Source of the DNA: an uncultured Paracoccaceae bacterium
Lineage (GTDB): Bacteria > Pseudomonadota > Alphaproteobacteria > Rhodobacterales > Rhodobacteraceae
Assembly (NCBI GenBank): GCA_947503775.1
Contig: CANNFE010000002.1
Span: 372,001 to 436,000 of the forward strand
DNA length: 64,000 nucleotides
Direction: 5' to 3'
Numbering within the stretch: the first letter of the stretch is position 1; every line of letters starts with the position of its first letter. Below the pieces are notes generated by a model. The model had not been told where the DNA came from. It made no database searches and worked only from the letters and a program-made list of their open reading frames with translations. A program made the position numbers and the translations under genes. This document shows positions 10,157 to 18,606 of the stretch, piece by piece.

Positions 10157-10836
10157 GACAGGGCCAGCATGGCCTCGGCAACCGCGATCCCATCCGGATG
10201 GCCGACATCGCACCAATGGCCGTCATAGACATGACCGAACATCCGCCCCGCGGCGATCATGGGACGCCAGATCTCCCAGATCGAGAAGGCGGTTTCCTCG
10301 ATCGCGGCCAGACCGTCTGTGCGGATGATCTGCAGGCCGGTATAGATCAGATCGGGCTGTTGAGAGATCCGCCCTTCGCCGTCCAGCGCAAAGCTGCCCG
10401 CCCCCCGGTGCCCATGCGCGCGCGCCTGCGGCACCAGCAAAAGCAGCGCCTCCATCCGGCCGGGATCCCATGCGGCGCAAAGCGCCTCGACCGGGTTCGG
10501 CCCGTGCCAGACGGCGTCGGAATTCATCGTCAGCACCGGATCCGGTCCCAGCTCGGGCAGCGCATTCCTAAGCCCCCCGCCGGTCTCGAGGATATCGGGC
10601 GCCTCGGTGATCGTGACCACGCCGCGCTCTTCGAGGTAAGGCCGCAGCCGCTCGGGCCGGTAATGCAGGTTGGCAACGATATTGACGATCCCCGCCGCCC
10701 GGATCGGACCCAGCGCGTGATCGATCAGCGGCAGGCCGGCCACCTCGATCATAGGCTTGGGCTGCGCCTGGGTCAGCGCGCCCATCCGGGTGCCAAAGCC
10801 TGCGGCAAAAAGCATGGCGGAGGTGGGCCGCTTCAT
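10153..10836 (-). CDS. murU: Nucleotidyltransferase, MurU-like (N-acetylmuramate-1-phosphate uridylyltransferase)
   Basis: 227-residue sugar-phosphate nucleotidyltransferase with the N-terminal signature AAGFGTRMGALTQAQPKPM, an LTMNSDAVW metal-binding segment and a C-terminal HWCDVGHPDG. Immediately upstream, with a 4-base overlap, is an AmgK-like kinase. That pairing is the AmgK-MurU shunt that converts recycled N-acetylmuramic acid to UDP-MurNAc, bypassing de novo synthesis and the fosfomycin target. The sequence alone shows a nucleotidyltransferase; MurU specificity is inferred from the neighbour. Its stop overlaps the addB start. Confidence 0.82.
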   Translation of the reverse strand: MKRPTSAMLFAAGFGTRMGALTQAQPKPMIEVAGLPLIDHALGPIRAAGIVNIVANLHYRPERLRPYLEERGVVTITEAPDILETGGGLRNALPELGPDPVLTMNSDAVWHGPNPVEALCAAWDPGRMEALLLLVPQARAHGHRGAGSFALDGEGRISQQPDLIYTGLQIIRTDGLAAIEETAFSIWEIWRPMIAAGRMFGHVYDGHWCDVGHPDGIAVAEAMLALS

Positions 10837-11810
10837 TCGGCGGCCCCGCCCAGCTGAGGGAAGGCGCGATGGACCAGCGGCCGGATCTCGGCCAGTGCGG
10901 GGTGACCCAGCGCATCCTGGAGCCGGACCTGAACGCGCGAGACGAACCGCAGATAGGCGTCGCGTCCATCCCGTTTGGCCAGCCGGTTGAAGACGCCGAG
11001 GATCCGAAGGTTGCGTTGCAGGGACAACGCCGAAACCGTGGCGTGAAAGTCCAGCCCGTCGCGCTCCACCCTTTGGGCCATGCGGCTTTGCGCATGGCCA
11101 AGCGTATCCCGCCCGATGTCACGGCGGATATCGGTGATCAGCGACACGAAATCGTAAAGGGGATGAGCGATCACGGCATCCTGAAAATCAAGCAGCCCGA
11201 TCCGTGCCAGACCGCTCTTCCCGTCGCGATAGACAAGGTTCTCGACATGAAAATCCCGCAGGGCCGTCACGTTCGCCGCCGGAGCATGTTCCGTCAAAAG
11301 GTGCTCGAGCGCGGCCAGCGCATCCGCCTTCAGCGAGGGATCGTACACCTCGGAGCCCCAGTCGAAGGCGACATCGCAGATCGACGCCGCCTCGCGCGGA
11401 TCGAAGCGGGCAAGACCCGGCATCCGCGGGCAGCTTTGCAGATGCTCGAGCACATCGATCGCCAGATCGTAAAGCTCGGTCTCGCTGTCCGGCCGGTCCG
11501 CGATCCGGCGCGCAAAAAGGCCGTCGCCGAAATCCTCGATCAGCAGAAGGCCCGCCTCCAGATCCGAGCAGTAGATCTCGGGCGGAGAGAGGCCGTTCTC
11601 GCGAAGATAGTCCCCGACCGCGATGAAATCGGTGGTCGAGCGCGCGGGCACATTGGCCACATCCATGAGGATCTGCGTCTCGCCCGAGCGTTGCGTCACG
11701 CGCGAATAGAGGCGCCCGGACGCATCGCCCGCCATATGAGCTATCCCGGCTCCGGCCCAACCGGCCTCTTCCAGAAAAGCTGTGCGGCGCTGATCGTTAT
11801 CCAAGGGCAT
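10833..11810 (-). CDS. amgK: Aminoglycoside-phosphotransferase-fold sugar kinase, AmgK-like
   Basis: 325 residues with the APH/choline-kinase fold. The catalytic loop is DFHVENLVYRDG and the metal-binding motif is IGLLDFQDAVIAHPLYDFVS. AmgK phosphorylates the anomeric position of MurNAc and GlcNAc released during peptidoglycan turnover; the product is the substrate of MurU, encoded by the overlapping next gene. The N-terminus overlaps tsaE by 14 bases. The fold is certain; the substrate is inferred from linkage to the nucleotidyltransferase. An unrelated small-molecule kinase remains possible. Confidence 0.82.
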   Translation of the reverse strand: MPLDNDQRRTAFLEEAGWAGAGIAHMAGDASGRLYSRVTQRSGETQILMDVANVPARSTTDFIAVGDYLRENGLSPPEIYCSDLEAGLLLIEDFGDGLFARRIADRPDSETELYDLAIDVLEHLQSCPRMPGLARFDPREAASICDVAFDWGSEVYDPSLKADALAALEHLLTEHAPAANVTALRDFHVENLVYRDGKSGLARIGLLDFQDAVIAHPLYDFVSLITDIRRDIGRDTLGHAQSRMAQRVERDGLDFHATVSALSLQRNLRILGVFNRLAKRDGRDAYLRFVSRVQVRLQDALGHPALAEIRPLVHRAFPQLGGAAE

Positions 11811-12276
11811 CGGCGAGCCGCTCCTCCCAGGATCCGGTGGGCGCCCGAAAGATCGCGCGGCGCCCGTCCGCTTCGGGGGCCAGATCGACCGTCAGCGCAT
11901 CCGCCGGGCGGGTCTTTCCAAGCCGATCGGGCCATTCGATCAGGCAGATCTCCTCTCCCATGGCCTCGTCGAGCCCCAGCTCATAGAGCTCGGACAGGTC
12001 CGACAGGCGGTAAAGGTCGCAATGCCAGATCCGCGGCGGGGCATCGCCATAGGTCTGCACCAGCGTGAAGGTCGGCGACGGGATGTCTTCGGCCGTGTTC
12101 AGCCGCGCGCGGATCACCGCCCGCGCGAAGTGCGTCTTTCCCGCCCCAAGGGGACCTTCGAGGCAAACGGTATCGCCTGCCGACAGATGCGGCGCGACAG
12201 AGCGGGCCAGATCGTCGGTCGCCGCATCATCGGGTAGAAAGAGGGGGGGTGAACACCAAGACATGGTGGTCAGCAT
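11797..12276 (-). CDS. tsaE: tRNA threonylcarbamoyladenosine biosynthesis ATPase TsaE
   Basis: Small P-loop ATPase needed with TsaB, TsaC and TsaD to form t6A37 on ANN-decoding tRNAs. Visible motifs are Walker A EGPLGAGKTHFAR, the conserved SPTFTLVQTY, the WHCDLYRL segment and ICLIEWPDRLG, in family order. The start is uncertain: ATG at 12276 or 12264, or a TTG directly after the upstream stop. None has a strong ribosome-binding site, which fits re-initiation after the PAS gene, whose stop is 30 bases upstream. The product overlaps the AmgK-like gene. Confidence 0.93.
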   Translation of the reverse strand: MLTTMSWCSPPLFLPDDAATDDLARSVAPHLSAGDTVCLEGPLGAGKTHFARAVIRARLNTAEDIPSPTFTLVQTYGDAPPRIWHCDLYRLSDLSELYELGLDEAMGEEICLIEWPDRLGKTRPADALTVDLAPEADGRRAIFRAPTGSWEERLADALG

Positions 12277-12306
12277 AGGCCCGCCGCGCGGGCTCGCAAG
12301 ATCCAA

Positions 12307-13911
12307 TCAAGCGTTCGCGCGGACCGCCATCTGCGGATCGTCCGACCTGATCGCGGCTTGGCTGTCCGCAGCGGGCGGCTCGATCACCGTCGACAGGCGG
12401 CGGGAAAAGCTGCACAGCGTGTCGCCGCCGGGCAGCGGGGTGCAGGTCAGCTCCATCGAGCGGCCATCGAGGAGCTGTATCGGCGCGCTCCATTCGCTGC
12501 GATCGGCATAGAGGTCGATGAAATCGCGCAGATCCCCCCAGGCCGGTGTCGGCAGGGCCAGATCCTGCATCACACGCGTGGCATCGATCACCGTCGTCTC
12601 GGTCAGATGCTCCTCGTCGATGCCGAAAAGCCCGGTGAACGCCGCGTTCGACAGGGTCAGCCGTCCGGTCACCGAAAATACGCAAAGCGCATCGCCCAGC
12701 GCATCGATCACCGCCTGGCCCAGATCAATCTGCGACCGGAACCGACGCGTCAGCGAGATTTCGGCGCTGATATCCTCGATCAGAAAGGCCACGGCTCCAT
12801 CGGGATGGGGCCGGCCCGTGACGCGATAGGTCTGCCCGTTCGGCAGCGTCCAAACCTCGCCATAGGTGCCCGAGACGGCGGCGCTTTCCATCGAGGTGAA
12901 AGTCTCGCGCCAGGTGCCGTAATTCTTGGGCTCTGGCAGCATCCGGGCATCGCGCAGACGATCCAGAAACGCCCGCAGGCTGGGGCGGGTCGACAGAAAC
13001 TCCACCGGCAGATCGGTTAGATCATGAAGCGCCGGGTTGAAGAGAACGAGATGCCGGTCCTTGTCAAAAATGGCCAGCCCTGTCGGCAGGTTGGCGAATG
13101 TCTTGGACAGCGTCTGGACAAAGTTGCGCTGGGCCGTCTCGGCCTTGACCAGCGGGCCTGCATCCTCGGCGATAAAGAGCGTCTCGTCGCCGCGATCCAG
13201 CGCGACGACATCGAACCAAAGCGGATCGCCCTGGGGCTCTGTCTTCAGCGATACGCGGCGTTGCACCTGGGTTTTCCCGGCGGCCACCATCACCAACTGG
13301 TCAAAAAGGACCGGAGGCGGCCAAGCGCCCGCAAATTCCGCGATCCGGTCGGCCAGCTCCAGATAGGCGGCATTGGCCCAGCGGATCGATCCGGTCCGGT
13401 CCTGACGCCAGATCAGTTGCGGCGCATCTTCGGCAATGGCCCTGAGCGTCTCGATCTCGCGCGCGGTGGCGGCATCCTGAAACGATCGCAGCGTCTGCTC
13501 TCCGTCGTTTTGCAGGATCTCGATCCGGGTCAGCGTGCCCGACCGCTCTGCGATCAGGCCGCGGCAGGGGCCAGCTTCGGCGCAGGCGATATCCAGACGG
13601 TGCGCCGGGCCCAGATCGGCGAGCCGCGCGGCCAGATCCAGAAATCTCGGGCTGGCCAGATGCAGAAACCGGTCTAGGTCGGGGCAACTTCGGTCCGACG
13701 ATCCAAGCAGCGTCCGGGCAGAGGGCGTGGCGTCCACAAGCGCCTCGCCATTGAACAGAAAGACGACCCGATCGGCCGGAGGCGGTTCGAATTCGGCAAG
13801 CCGGGCCCGATCCCGCCGCCCCAGAAGTTTCAACCCCAAAAGGATGACAGCCGCCGAAAGAAGGGCCGTCAAAATCGCTAAGCCTATGGCAAGAGGCGTA
13901 AGTGCTGCCAT
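12307..13911 (-). CDS. Membrane-anchored multi-PAS protein without a recognisable output domain
   Basis: 534 residues from the ATG at 13911, with one N-terminal membrane span (LAIGLAILTALLSAAVILLG) and then several PAS-like repeats. These include LIWRQDRTGSIRWANAAYLE, GLAIFDKDRHLVLFNPALHD and DALCVFSVTGRLTLSNAAFT, each in the form expected of PAS sensor modules. The C-terminus ends shortly after the last PAS repeat with no histidine-kinase, GGDEF or EAL motif, so the domain that would pass the signal on is absent or unfamiliar. Its stop lies next to tsaE. Function unknown; it may be a degenerate or scaffold-type sensor. Confidence 0.75.
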   Translation of the reverse strand: MAALTPLAIGLAILTALLSAAVILLGLKLLGRRDRARLAEFEPPPADRVVFLFNGEALVDATPSARTLLGSSDRSCPDLDRFLHLASPRFLDLAARLADLGPAHRLDIACAEAGPCRGLIAERSGTLTRIEILQNDGEQTLRSFQDAATAREIETLRAIAEDAPQLIWRQDRTGSIRWANAAYLELADRIAEFAGAWPPPVLFDQLVMVAAGKTQVQRRVSLKTEPQGDPLWFDVVALDRGDETLFIAEDAGPLVKAETAQRNFVQTLSKTFANLPTGLAIFDKDRHLVLFNPALHDLTDLPVEFLSTRPSLRAFLDRLRDARMLPEPKNYGTWRETFTSMESAAVSGTYGEVWTLPNGQTYRVTGRPHPDGAVAFLIEDISAEISLTRRFRSQIDLGQAVIDALGDALCVFSVTGRLTLSNAAFTGLFGIDEEHLTETTVIDATRVMQDLALPTPAWGDLRDFIDLYADRSEWSAPIQLLDGRSMELTCTPLPGGDTLCSFSRRLSTVIEPPAADSQAAIRSDDPQMAVRANA

Positions 13912-14006
13912 CCGTTCACCCTCGAATCCGCCGGCAGTCCCATGCCGACTCAACCAAGAGTCGCTCGCGAAGGTTAAAGGGCCGTTAATGCAGCCAGAAG
14001 GGCCCG

Positions 14007-15371
14007 TCAGGCGATGATCAGGCGGTTCTCACCCAGCACGCCGGCCCCGTCATCCAAGGGGCTTTCGATCGTCTCGCGCGGCCATGTCACCTCGACGATC
14101 GCGCCGCGCATTCCGCCCGGGCCGCCCGCGCCTCCATTGGCGAAGACAAGCGTCGCCCCGGATCGTTCCAGAAGCGTCTTCGCGATAAAGAGCCCCAGGC
14201 CCATCCCTTCATAGCCGGGCCGCGCCAGACCCCGCTTGCGCCCGACATAAGGATCCCCGATCCGCCCGATGACATGGGGCGGAAAGCCGCGTCCGTCATC
14301 GGCGATCCGCAGGGTGATCTCATTGGCGGTCCAGCGGATGTCGACCTCGACGGTCTTGCTCGCGAAATCGACGGCGTTCTGGATCAGGTTGCGCAGACCG
14401 TGAATGATCTCGGGCCGCCGTTCGACCGTGGGGTGCCGAAGCCCGCCATCTTCCGAGCGCGAGGTGATGCGCACGGTCTTGCCGCGATCCATATGCGGAT
14501 CGGCAGCCTCTTTCAGGACCGTCTCGAGCGGCGCGCGGCGCATGTGCAGATCGTCCTTTCCGGCCCGCCCCATCGAGCGCAGGATATCGCGGCACCGATC
14601 CGCCTGCTCGCGGATCAACTCGGCATCCTCGCGCAGATCGTCGCTCTCTTTGAGCTCCTCGATCAGCTCCGAGCTTACCAGCTTGATCGTTGCCAAAGGC
14701 GTGCCCAGCTCGTGCGCCGCCGCCGCGATCACGCCGCCCAGATCGGTCAGCTTCTGTTCGCGCGCCAGCGCCAGCTGCGTCGCGGTCAGCGCGTCTGACA
14801 TGTTGCGCATCTCCGAAATGATCCGGTGCGCATAAACCCCGAGGAACACCACCCCGATCACCAGCGCCAGCCAGAAGCCGAAGATGAACAGCGTCGGAAT
14901 CTCCAGCGCCTCGCCCGACGCGGTCCGGATCGGCACATTGATCCCCGCCACCAGCGTCAGCAGGCCGATGGCGACCAGCCCCAGCAGAACCGTCTGCCTC
15001 AGCCGCAGGAATGTCGCCGCAATCGTCACCGGCGCCAGCATCAGGACGGCAAACGGATTGTGCAGACCGCCGGTCAGGAACAGCAGCAGCGTCAGCTGCG
15101 CGATGTCGAAAAGCAGCATCATCACCGCTTCGCTGCCGTTCAAGCGCTTGTTCTCGGGATAGACGAAGATCGCGATGAGGTTGCCGATGATCGCGATGCC
15201 AACGGCCAGAACGCACCAGCCCAAGGGGATCTGCAGATCGTAGAACCGCCAGGCCACGATGATTGCGGCGCTTTGTCCCACAATGGCGAACCAGCGCAGA
15301 ATAACGAGCGTGTGCAGACGGATCCAGTTCGCGGGCACCCGCCCGTGCGCGAGGTCGAGCGTAGACGTCAT
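14007..15371 (-). CDS. regB: Redox sensor histidine kinase RegB/PrrB
   Basis: 454-residue membrane kinase that senses respiratory redox state and phosphorylates RegA, controlling photosynthesis, carbon fixation and respiratory genes. Six hydrophobic segments occupy residues 20-185. The quinone-interacting motif GGLHNPF lies at residues 101-107. The phosphoacceptor is H220 in HELGTPLATIKL. The redox-active cysteine expected in the dimerisation region is present as C260 (EQADRCRDIL). ATP-binding boxes follow: NLIQNAVDFA, DDGRGF and GMGLGLFIAK. It is divergent from senC-regA across about 100 bases, the standard arrangement in this family. Confidence 0.95.
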   Translation of the reverse strand: MTSTLDLAHGRVPANWIRLHTLVILRWFAIVGQSAAIIVAWRFYDLQIPLGWCVLAVGIAIIGNLIAIFVYPENKRLNGSEAVMMLLFDIAQLTLLLFLTGGLHNPFAVLMLAPVTIAATFLRLRQTVLLGLVAIGLLTLVAGINVPIRTASGEALEIPTLFIFGFWLALVIGVVFLGVYAHRIISEMRNMSDALTATQLALAREQKLTDLGGVIAAAAHELGTPLATIKLVSSELIEELKESDDLREDAELIREQADRCRDILRSMGRAGKDDLHMRRAPLETVLKEAADPHMDRGKTVRITSRSEDGGLRHPTVERRPEIIHGLRNLIQNAVDFASKTVEVDIRWTANEITLRIADDGRGFPPHVIGRIGDPYVGRKRGLARPGYEGMGLGLFIAKTLLERSGATLVFANGGAGGPGGMRGAIVEVTWPRETIESPLDDGAGVLGENRLIIA

Positions 15372-15471
15372 TGCACAAACTTCCTATCTACCGGACAACT
15401 CAGATCGGCGATCCTGCCCTTAAAGGTAGCGCCGACCCGCCGCAATGCGACAGCAAGGAGCAATCGTACTC

Positions 15472-16065
15472 GTGCAGACCAAGACATTCGCCCGTCTCTC
15501 CGCCGGTGTCGCGACGATCTTTGTTGCGGGAATGATCACATTTGCCCTGACCCGACCCGCAGATGGCTGCGGCGGCGGACAGATCGCCGGCGGCGATATC
15601 GGCGGGCCGTTCACTCTGGTCGACGAGACGGGACAAACCGTGACCGAGGCCGATGTCATCGAAGGCCCGACCCTCATTTACTTCGGCTATACGGCTTGCC
15701 CGGATGTCTGTCCCATCGACACGATGCGCAACGCCCAGGCCGTCCAGATCCTCGAGGAGCGCGGCAAGACGGTGCGCCCGGTCTTCATCACCATCGACCC
15801 CGAGCGGGACACGCCCGAAGTCGTCGCCGATTTTACCGACAATTTTCACGATGAGATGTTGGGCCTGACGGGGACCATCGATCAGGTCGATGCCGCCGCC
15901 AAGGCCTACCGCGTCGTCTATAGCCGCGCCGATGACGATCCCGACTATTATCTGATGAATCACATGACATTCAGCTATCTTGTGGATCAAAGCGGCTTCA
16001 TCGATTTCTTCCGAAACGACGTCGGACCCGAGGCGATGGCGGACCAGATCGCCTGCCACATCTAG
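15472..16065 (+). CDS. senC: SCO1/SenC family copper protein (PrrC)
   Basis: Membrane-anchored periplasmic thioredoxin-like copper chaperone involved in cytochrome oxidase assembly and in RegB signalling. From the GTG at 15472 (AAGGAG eleven bases upstream) the product is 197 aa, with one N-terminal span (AGVATIFVAGMITFAL). The copper ligands of the family are all present: C76 and C80 in CPDVCP, and H164 in LMNHMTF. An in-frame ATG at 15445 lacks a ribosome-binding site and is less likely. It is followed by regA with a 74-base gap and probably shares its promoter. Confidence 0.93.
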   Translation: MQTKTFARLSAGVATIFVAGMITFALTRPADGCGGGQIAGGDIGGPFTLVDETGQTVTEADVIEGPTLIYFGYTACPDVCPIDTMRNAQAVQILEERGKTVRPVFITIDPERDTPEVVADFTDNFHDEMLGLTGTIDQVDAAAKAYRVVYSRADDDPDYYLMNHMTFSYLVDQSGFIDFFRNDVGPEAMADQIACHI

Positions 16066-16139
16066 GCGCCCCCATTGGACGAACCGGCATCGGGCCCTAA
16101 CTTTCCTCGTGAGAACGACAGTTTGACGAGGACAGCCCC

Positions 16140-16688
16140 ATGCCAGATCTTGCCGAGATCGGTGAAGACAAGTCGCTCCTGCTCGTGGACGACGACGAAC
16201 CCTTTGTGAGGCGTCTCGCAAAGGCGATGGAAAAGCGTGGCTTCGATGTGGAAACCGCTGAAAGCGTCGCCGCCGGCCGGGCCATTTCGACCGCGCGTCC
16301 TCCGGCCTATGCGGTGATTGATCTGCGCCTTGTCGACGGCAACGGCCTCGACGTGGTCGAAACCCTGCGCGAGCGACGCCCCGACAGCCGGATCGTGGTG
16401 CTCACAGGCTATGGTGCGATCACCACCGCTGTCGCCGCCGTCAAGATGGGAGCGACCGACTACCTTTCGAAACCCGCCGATGCCAATGATGTGGTCAACG
16501 CGCTCCTCGCCCCGCAGGGAGAGCTTCCGCCGCCGCCCGAAAACCCGATGAGCGCGGACCGCGTGCGCTGGGAACACATTCAGCGGGTCTACGAGCTGTG
16601 CGACCGCAACGTCTCGGAAACCGCGCGGCGTCTTAACATGCACCGCCGGACGCTCCAGCGCATCCTCGCCAAACGCTCTCCCCGTTAA
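16140..16688 (+). CDS. regA: Response regulator RegA/PrrA
   Basis: 182-residue two-domain regulator phosphorylated by RegB. The receiver has the acidic cluster LLLVDDDE (D17-D19), the phosphoacceptor D61 in VIDLRL and K111 in LSKPAD. A proline-rich linker (LPPPPENP) leads to a Fis-type helix-turn-helix (VSETARRLNMHRRTLQRIL) at the C-terminus; this order and length are those of RegA. The hvrA gene that follows regA in some relatives is absent; the next gene is a convergent transporter ATPase whose stop lies 10 bases beyond the regA stop. Confidence 0.96.
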   Translation: MPDLAEIGEDKSLLLVDDDEPFVRRLAKAMEKRGFDVETAESVAAGRAISTARPPAYAVIDLRLVDGNGLDVVETLRERRPDSRIVVLTGYGAITTAVAAVKMGATDYLSKPADANDVVNALLAPQGELPPPPENPMSADRVRWEHIQRVYELCDRNVSETARRLNMHRRTLQRILAKRSPR

Positions 16689-16697
16689 GGCATTGGG

Positions 16698-17465
16698 TTA
16701 GGCCGCGACCGGCGGCTCCTTGGCGCCGGTCATGAACGCCACCGCATCGGACATCGTGTAATCCTTCGGATCGATGACGGTCAGCCGCTTGCCCAAACGG
16801 TGCACGTGGATCCGGTCCGCGACCTCGAAGACATGTGGCATGTTATGCGAGATCAGGATGATCGGGATCCCGCGCGACTTCACGTCCTGGATCAGCTCCA
16901 GCACCCGGCGGCTTTCCTTCACGCCAAGCGCCGCCGTCGGCTCGTCGAGGATGATGACCTTCGATCCGAAGGCCGCCGCCCTAGCCACCGCCACGCCCTG
17001 CCGCTGCCCGCCCGAGAGCGTTTCGACCGCCTGGTTGATGTTCTGGATCGTCATCAGGCCCAGATCGCTCAGTTTCTGGCGGGCCATCTCCTCCATCTTC
17101 TTGCGGTCAAGCTGCCGCAGCCATTTGCCGCGAAAGCCCGGCTTGCGCAGCTCACGCCCCATGAACATGTTGTCGGCAATCGACAAAGCAGGCGACATGG
17201 CAAGCGTCTGATAAACCGTCTCGATCCCCGCCTCGCGCGCATCGATGGGAGAGGTGAACCGGATCTCTTCTCCCTCCAGCTTGACCGTTCCCGCATCGGG
17301 CGTCACCGCGCCGGACACTGCCTTGATCAGCGTCGACTTGCCCGCGCCGTTGTCGCCGATCACCGCCAGGATCTCTCCCGGCATCAGCTCGAAATCGCAA
17401 TGGTCGAGCGCCGTCACTCGGCCATAGCGCTTGACGAGGCCCTTGCCTTCCAGAACCGGGGTCAT
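16698..17465 (-). CDS. frcA: Sugar ABC transporter ATP-binding protein, FrcA-like
   Basis: 255-residue single-domain ABC ATPase of the carbohydrate-uptake type 2 family. It shows Walker A GDNGAGKST, Q-loop YQTLAMSP, signature LSGGQRQGVAV, Walker B VIILDEPTAALG and the H-loop ISHNMPHV. CUT2 ATPases often have two fused ABC domains; the single-domain form with this wording matches FrcA of Sinorhizobium as I remember it. The start ATG overlaps the permease stop by four bases (ATGA), which rules out a longer start at 17540. Last gene of the frcB-frcC-frcA operon. Confidence 0.9.
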   Translation of the reverse strand: MTPVLEGKGLVKRYGRVTALDHCDFELMPGEILAVIGDNGAGKSTLIKAVSGAVTPDAGTVKLEGEEIRFTSPIDAREAGIETVYQTLAMSPALSIADNMFMGRELRKPGFRGKWLRQLDRKKMEEMARQKLSDLGLMTIQNINQAVETLSGGQRQGVAVARAAAFGSKVIILDEPTAALGVKESRRVLELIQDVKSRGIPIILISHNMPHVFEVADRIHVHRLGKRLTVIDPKDYTMSDAVAFMTGAKEPPVAA

Positions 17466-18523
17466 GCCGCCACCTTCCGGATCCACTGATCGACCGCGAC
17501 CGCCGCGATGATGAGAACCCCGATCAGAAGGAAGGTCCACTGCGCATCCGCTCCCAGAAGGCGCAGCCCCAACGTGAAGACCCCCACGATCAGCGCTCCG
17601 AAGAACGTGCCCAGGATCGATCCGCGCCCACCAAAGAGCGAGATCCCCCCGATCACCACCGCGGTGATGCTCTCAATGTTCAAAAGCTGCCCCGATGTGG
17701 GAGAGACCGACCCGATCCGACCGATCAGGGCCCATCCGGCAAAGGCGCAGATCAACCCGGCCAGAGCATAGACGGAGATCAGTGTGGCCTTGACGTTCAC
17801 GCCTGACAGCTCCGCCGCCTCCGGATCGTCGCCCACCGCATAGACATGCCGCCCCCAGGCCGTGTGCTTGAGAACATAGGCCAGCACCAGCACCAGCAGC
17901 ACCATGAAGACGACCCCGAAGGTAAAGACAGCCCCGCCTATGTTGAACTTCGCGCCCAGAAGCTGCAGCAACGGCGCGTCTGATGCGATCTCCTGACTGC
18001 GGATCGTCTCGTTCGCGGAATAAAGGAAGTTCGCCGCCAAAACGATCTGCCACATGCCCAAAGTCACGATGAACGGCGGCAGTTTCATCACCGCGACGAG
18101 CCAGCCGTTGAGATACCCGATGGCCGTCCCCGCCATCAGCCCGCAGGCGACGGCGACGCTCGGCGGCAGGCCATAGCGAAATGTGAACTGCCCCATCACG
18201 ACCGAGCTGATGACGGCGATGGCGCCCACACTCAGATCGATCCCGGCGGTTAGGATCACAAGGCTTTGCGCCGCCGCCACGATCCCCACGATCTGCACCT
18301 GTTGCAGGATCAGCGTCAGCGCGAAGGGAGAGAAGAACCGGCTGCCCAGAAGTAGCCCGAAGACGATGATCGCCGCAACCAGAACGATCATCGGCACCAG
18401 CGCCGGGGTCGTATGAAGCGCGTGATGAAACTTTCCGATCAGCCCTTTGTCGTCCTCATCGAAGGCCGCGACATCGGACGAGGCTCCCGAGGCTGCACTT
18501 TCATAATCGTCCGTGCCTGACAT
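17462..18523 (-). CDS. frcC: Sugar ABC transporter permease, FrcC-like
   Basis: 353-residue CUT2 permease with a cytoplasmic N-terminal tail (DDYESAASGASSDVAAFDED) and eight to ten membrane spans. Characteristic segments are LVILTAGIDLSVGAIAVISS, the GGISLFGGRGSILGTFFGAL loop and a final span LLIGVLIIAAVAVDQWIRK. It forms the inner-membrane channel with FrcA and receives sugar from FrcB. It follows frcB after an 83-base gap holding a hairpin (18546-18571). Fructose is the probable substrate, by resemblance to the Sinorhizobium system; other monosaccharides such as ribose or mannose cannot be excluded. Confidence 0.9.
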   Translation of the reverse strand: MSGTDDYESAASGASSDVAAFDEDDKGLIGKFHHALHTTPALVPMIVLVAAIIVFGLLLGSRFFSPFALTLILQQVQIVGIVAAAQSLVILTAGIDLSVGAIAVISSVVMGQFTFRYGLPPSVAVACGLMAGTAIGYLNGWLVAVMKLPPFIVTLGMWQIVLAANFLYSANETIRSQEIASDAPLLQLLGAKFNIGGAVFTFGVVFMVLLVLVLAYVLKHTAWGRHVYAVGDDPEAAELSGVNVKATLISVYALAGLICAFAGWALIGRIGSVSPTSGQLLNIESITAVVIGGISLFGGRGSILGTFFGALIVGVFTLGLRLLGADAQWTFLLIGVLIIAAVAVDQWIRKVAA

Positions 18524-18545
18524 CTCGCATCTCCCTCCCCGGATC

Positions 18546-18571
18546 GCGGGACCCGCCTCAGCCGGTCCCGC
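18546..18571 (-). promoter_or_regulatory. Intercistronic hairpin between frcB and frcC
   Basis: Perfect 8-base arms GCGGGACC and GGTCCCGC with a ten-base loop, located after the frcB stop and before frcC. There is no T-run, so it is more likely an mRNA-stabilising or processing hairpin than a terminator. Such elements commonly keep binding-protein mRNA more abundant than permease mRNA. Confidence 0.6.
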
Positions 18572-18606
18572 TTTGGTCGGCGGAGCCTACCCCGCCGGCC
18601 CTTGGC

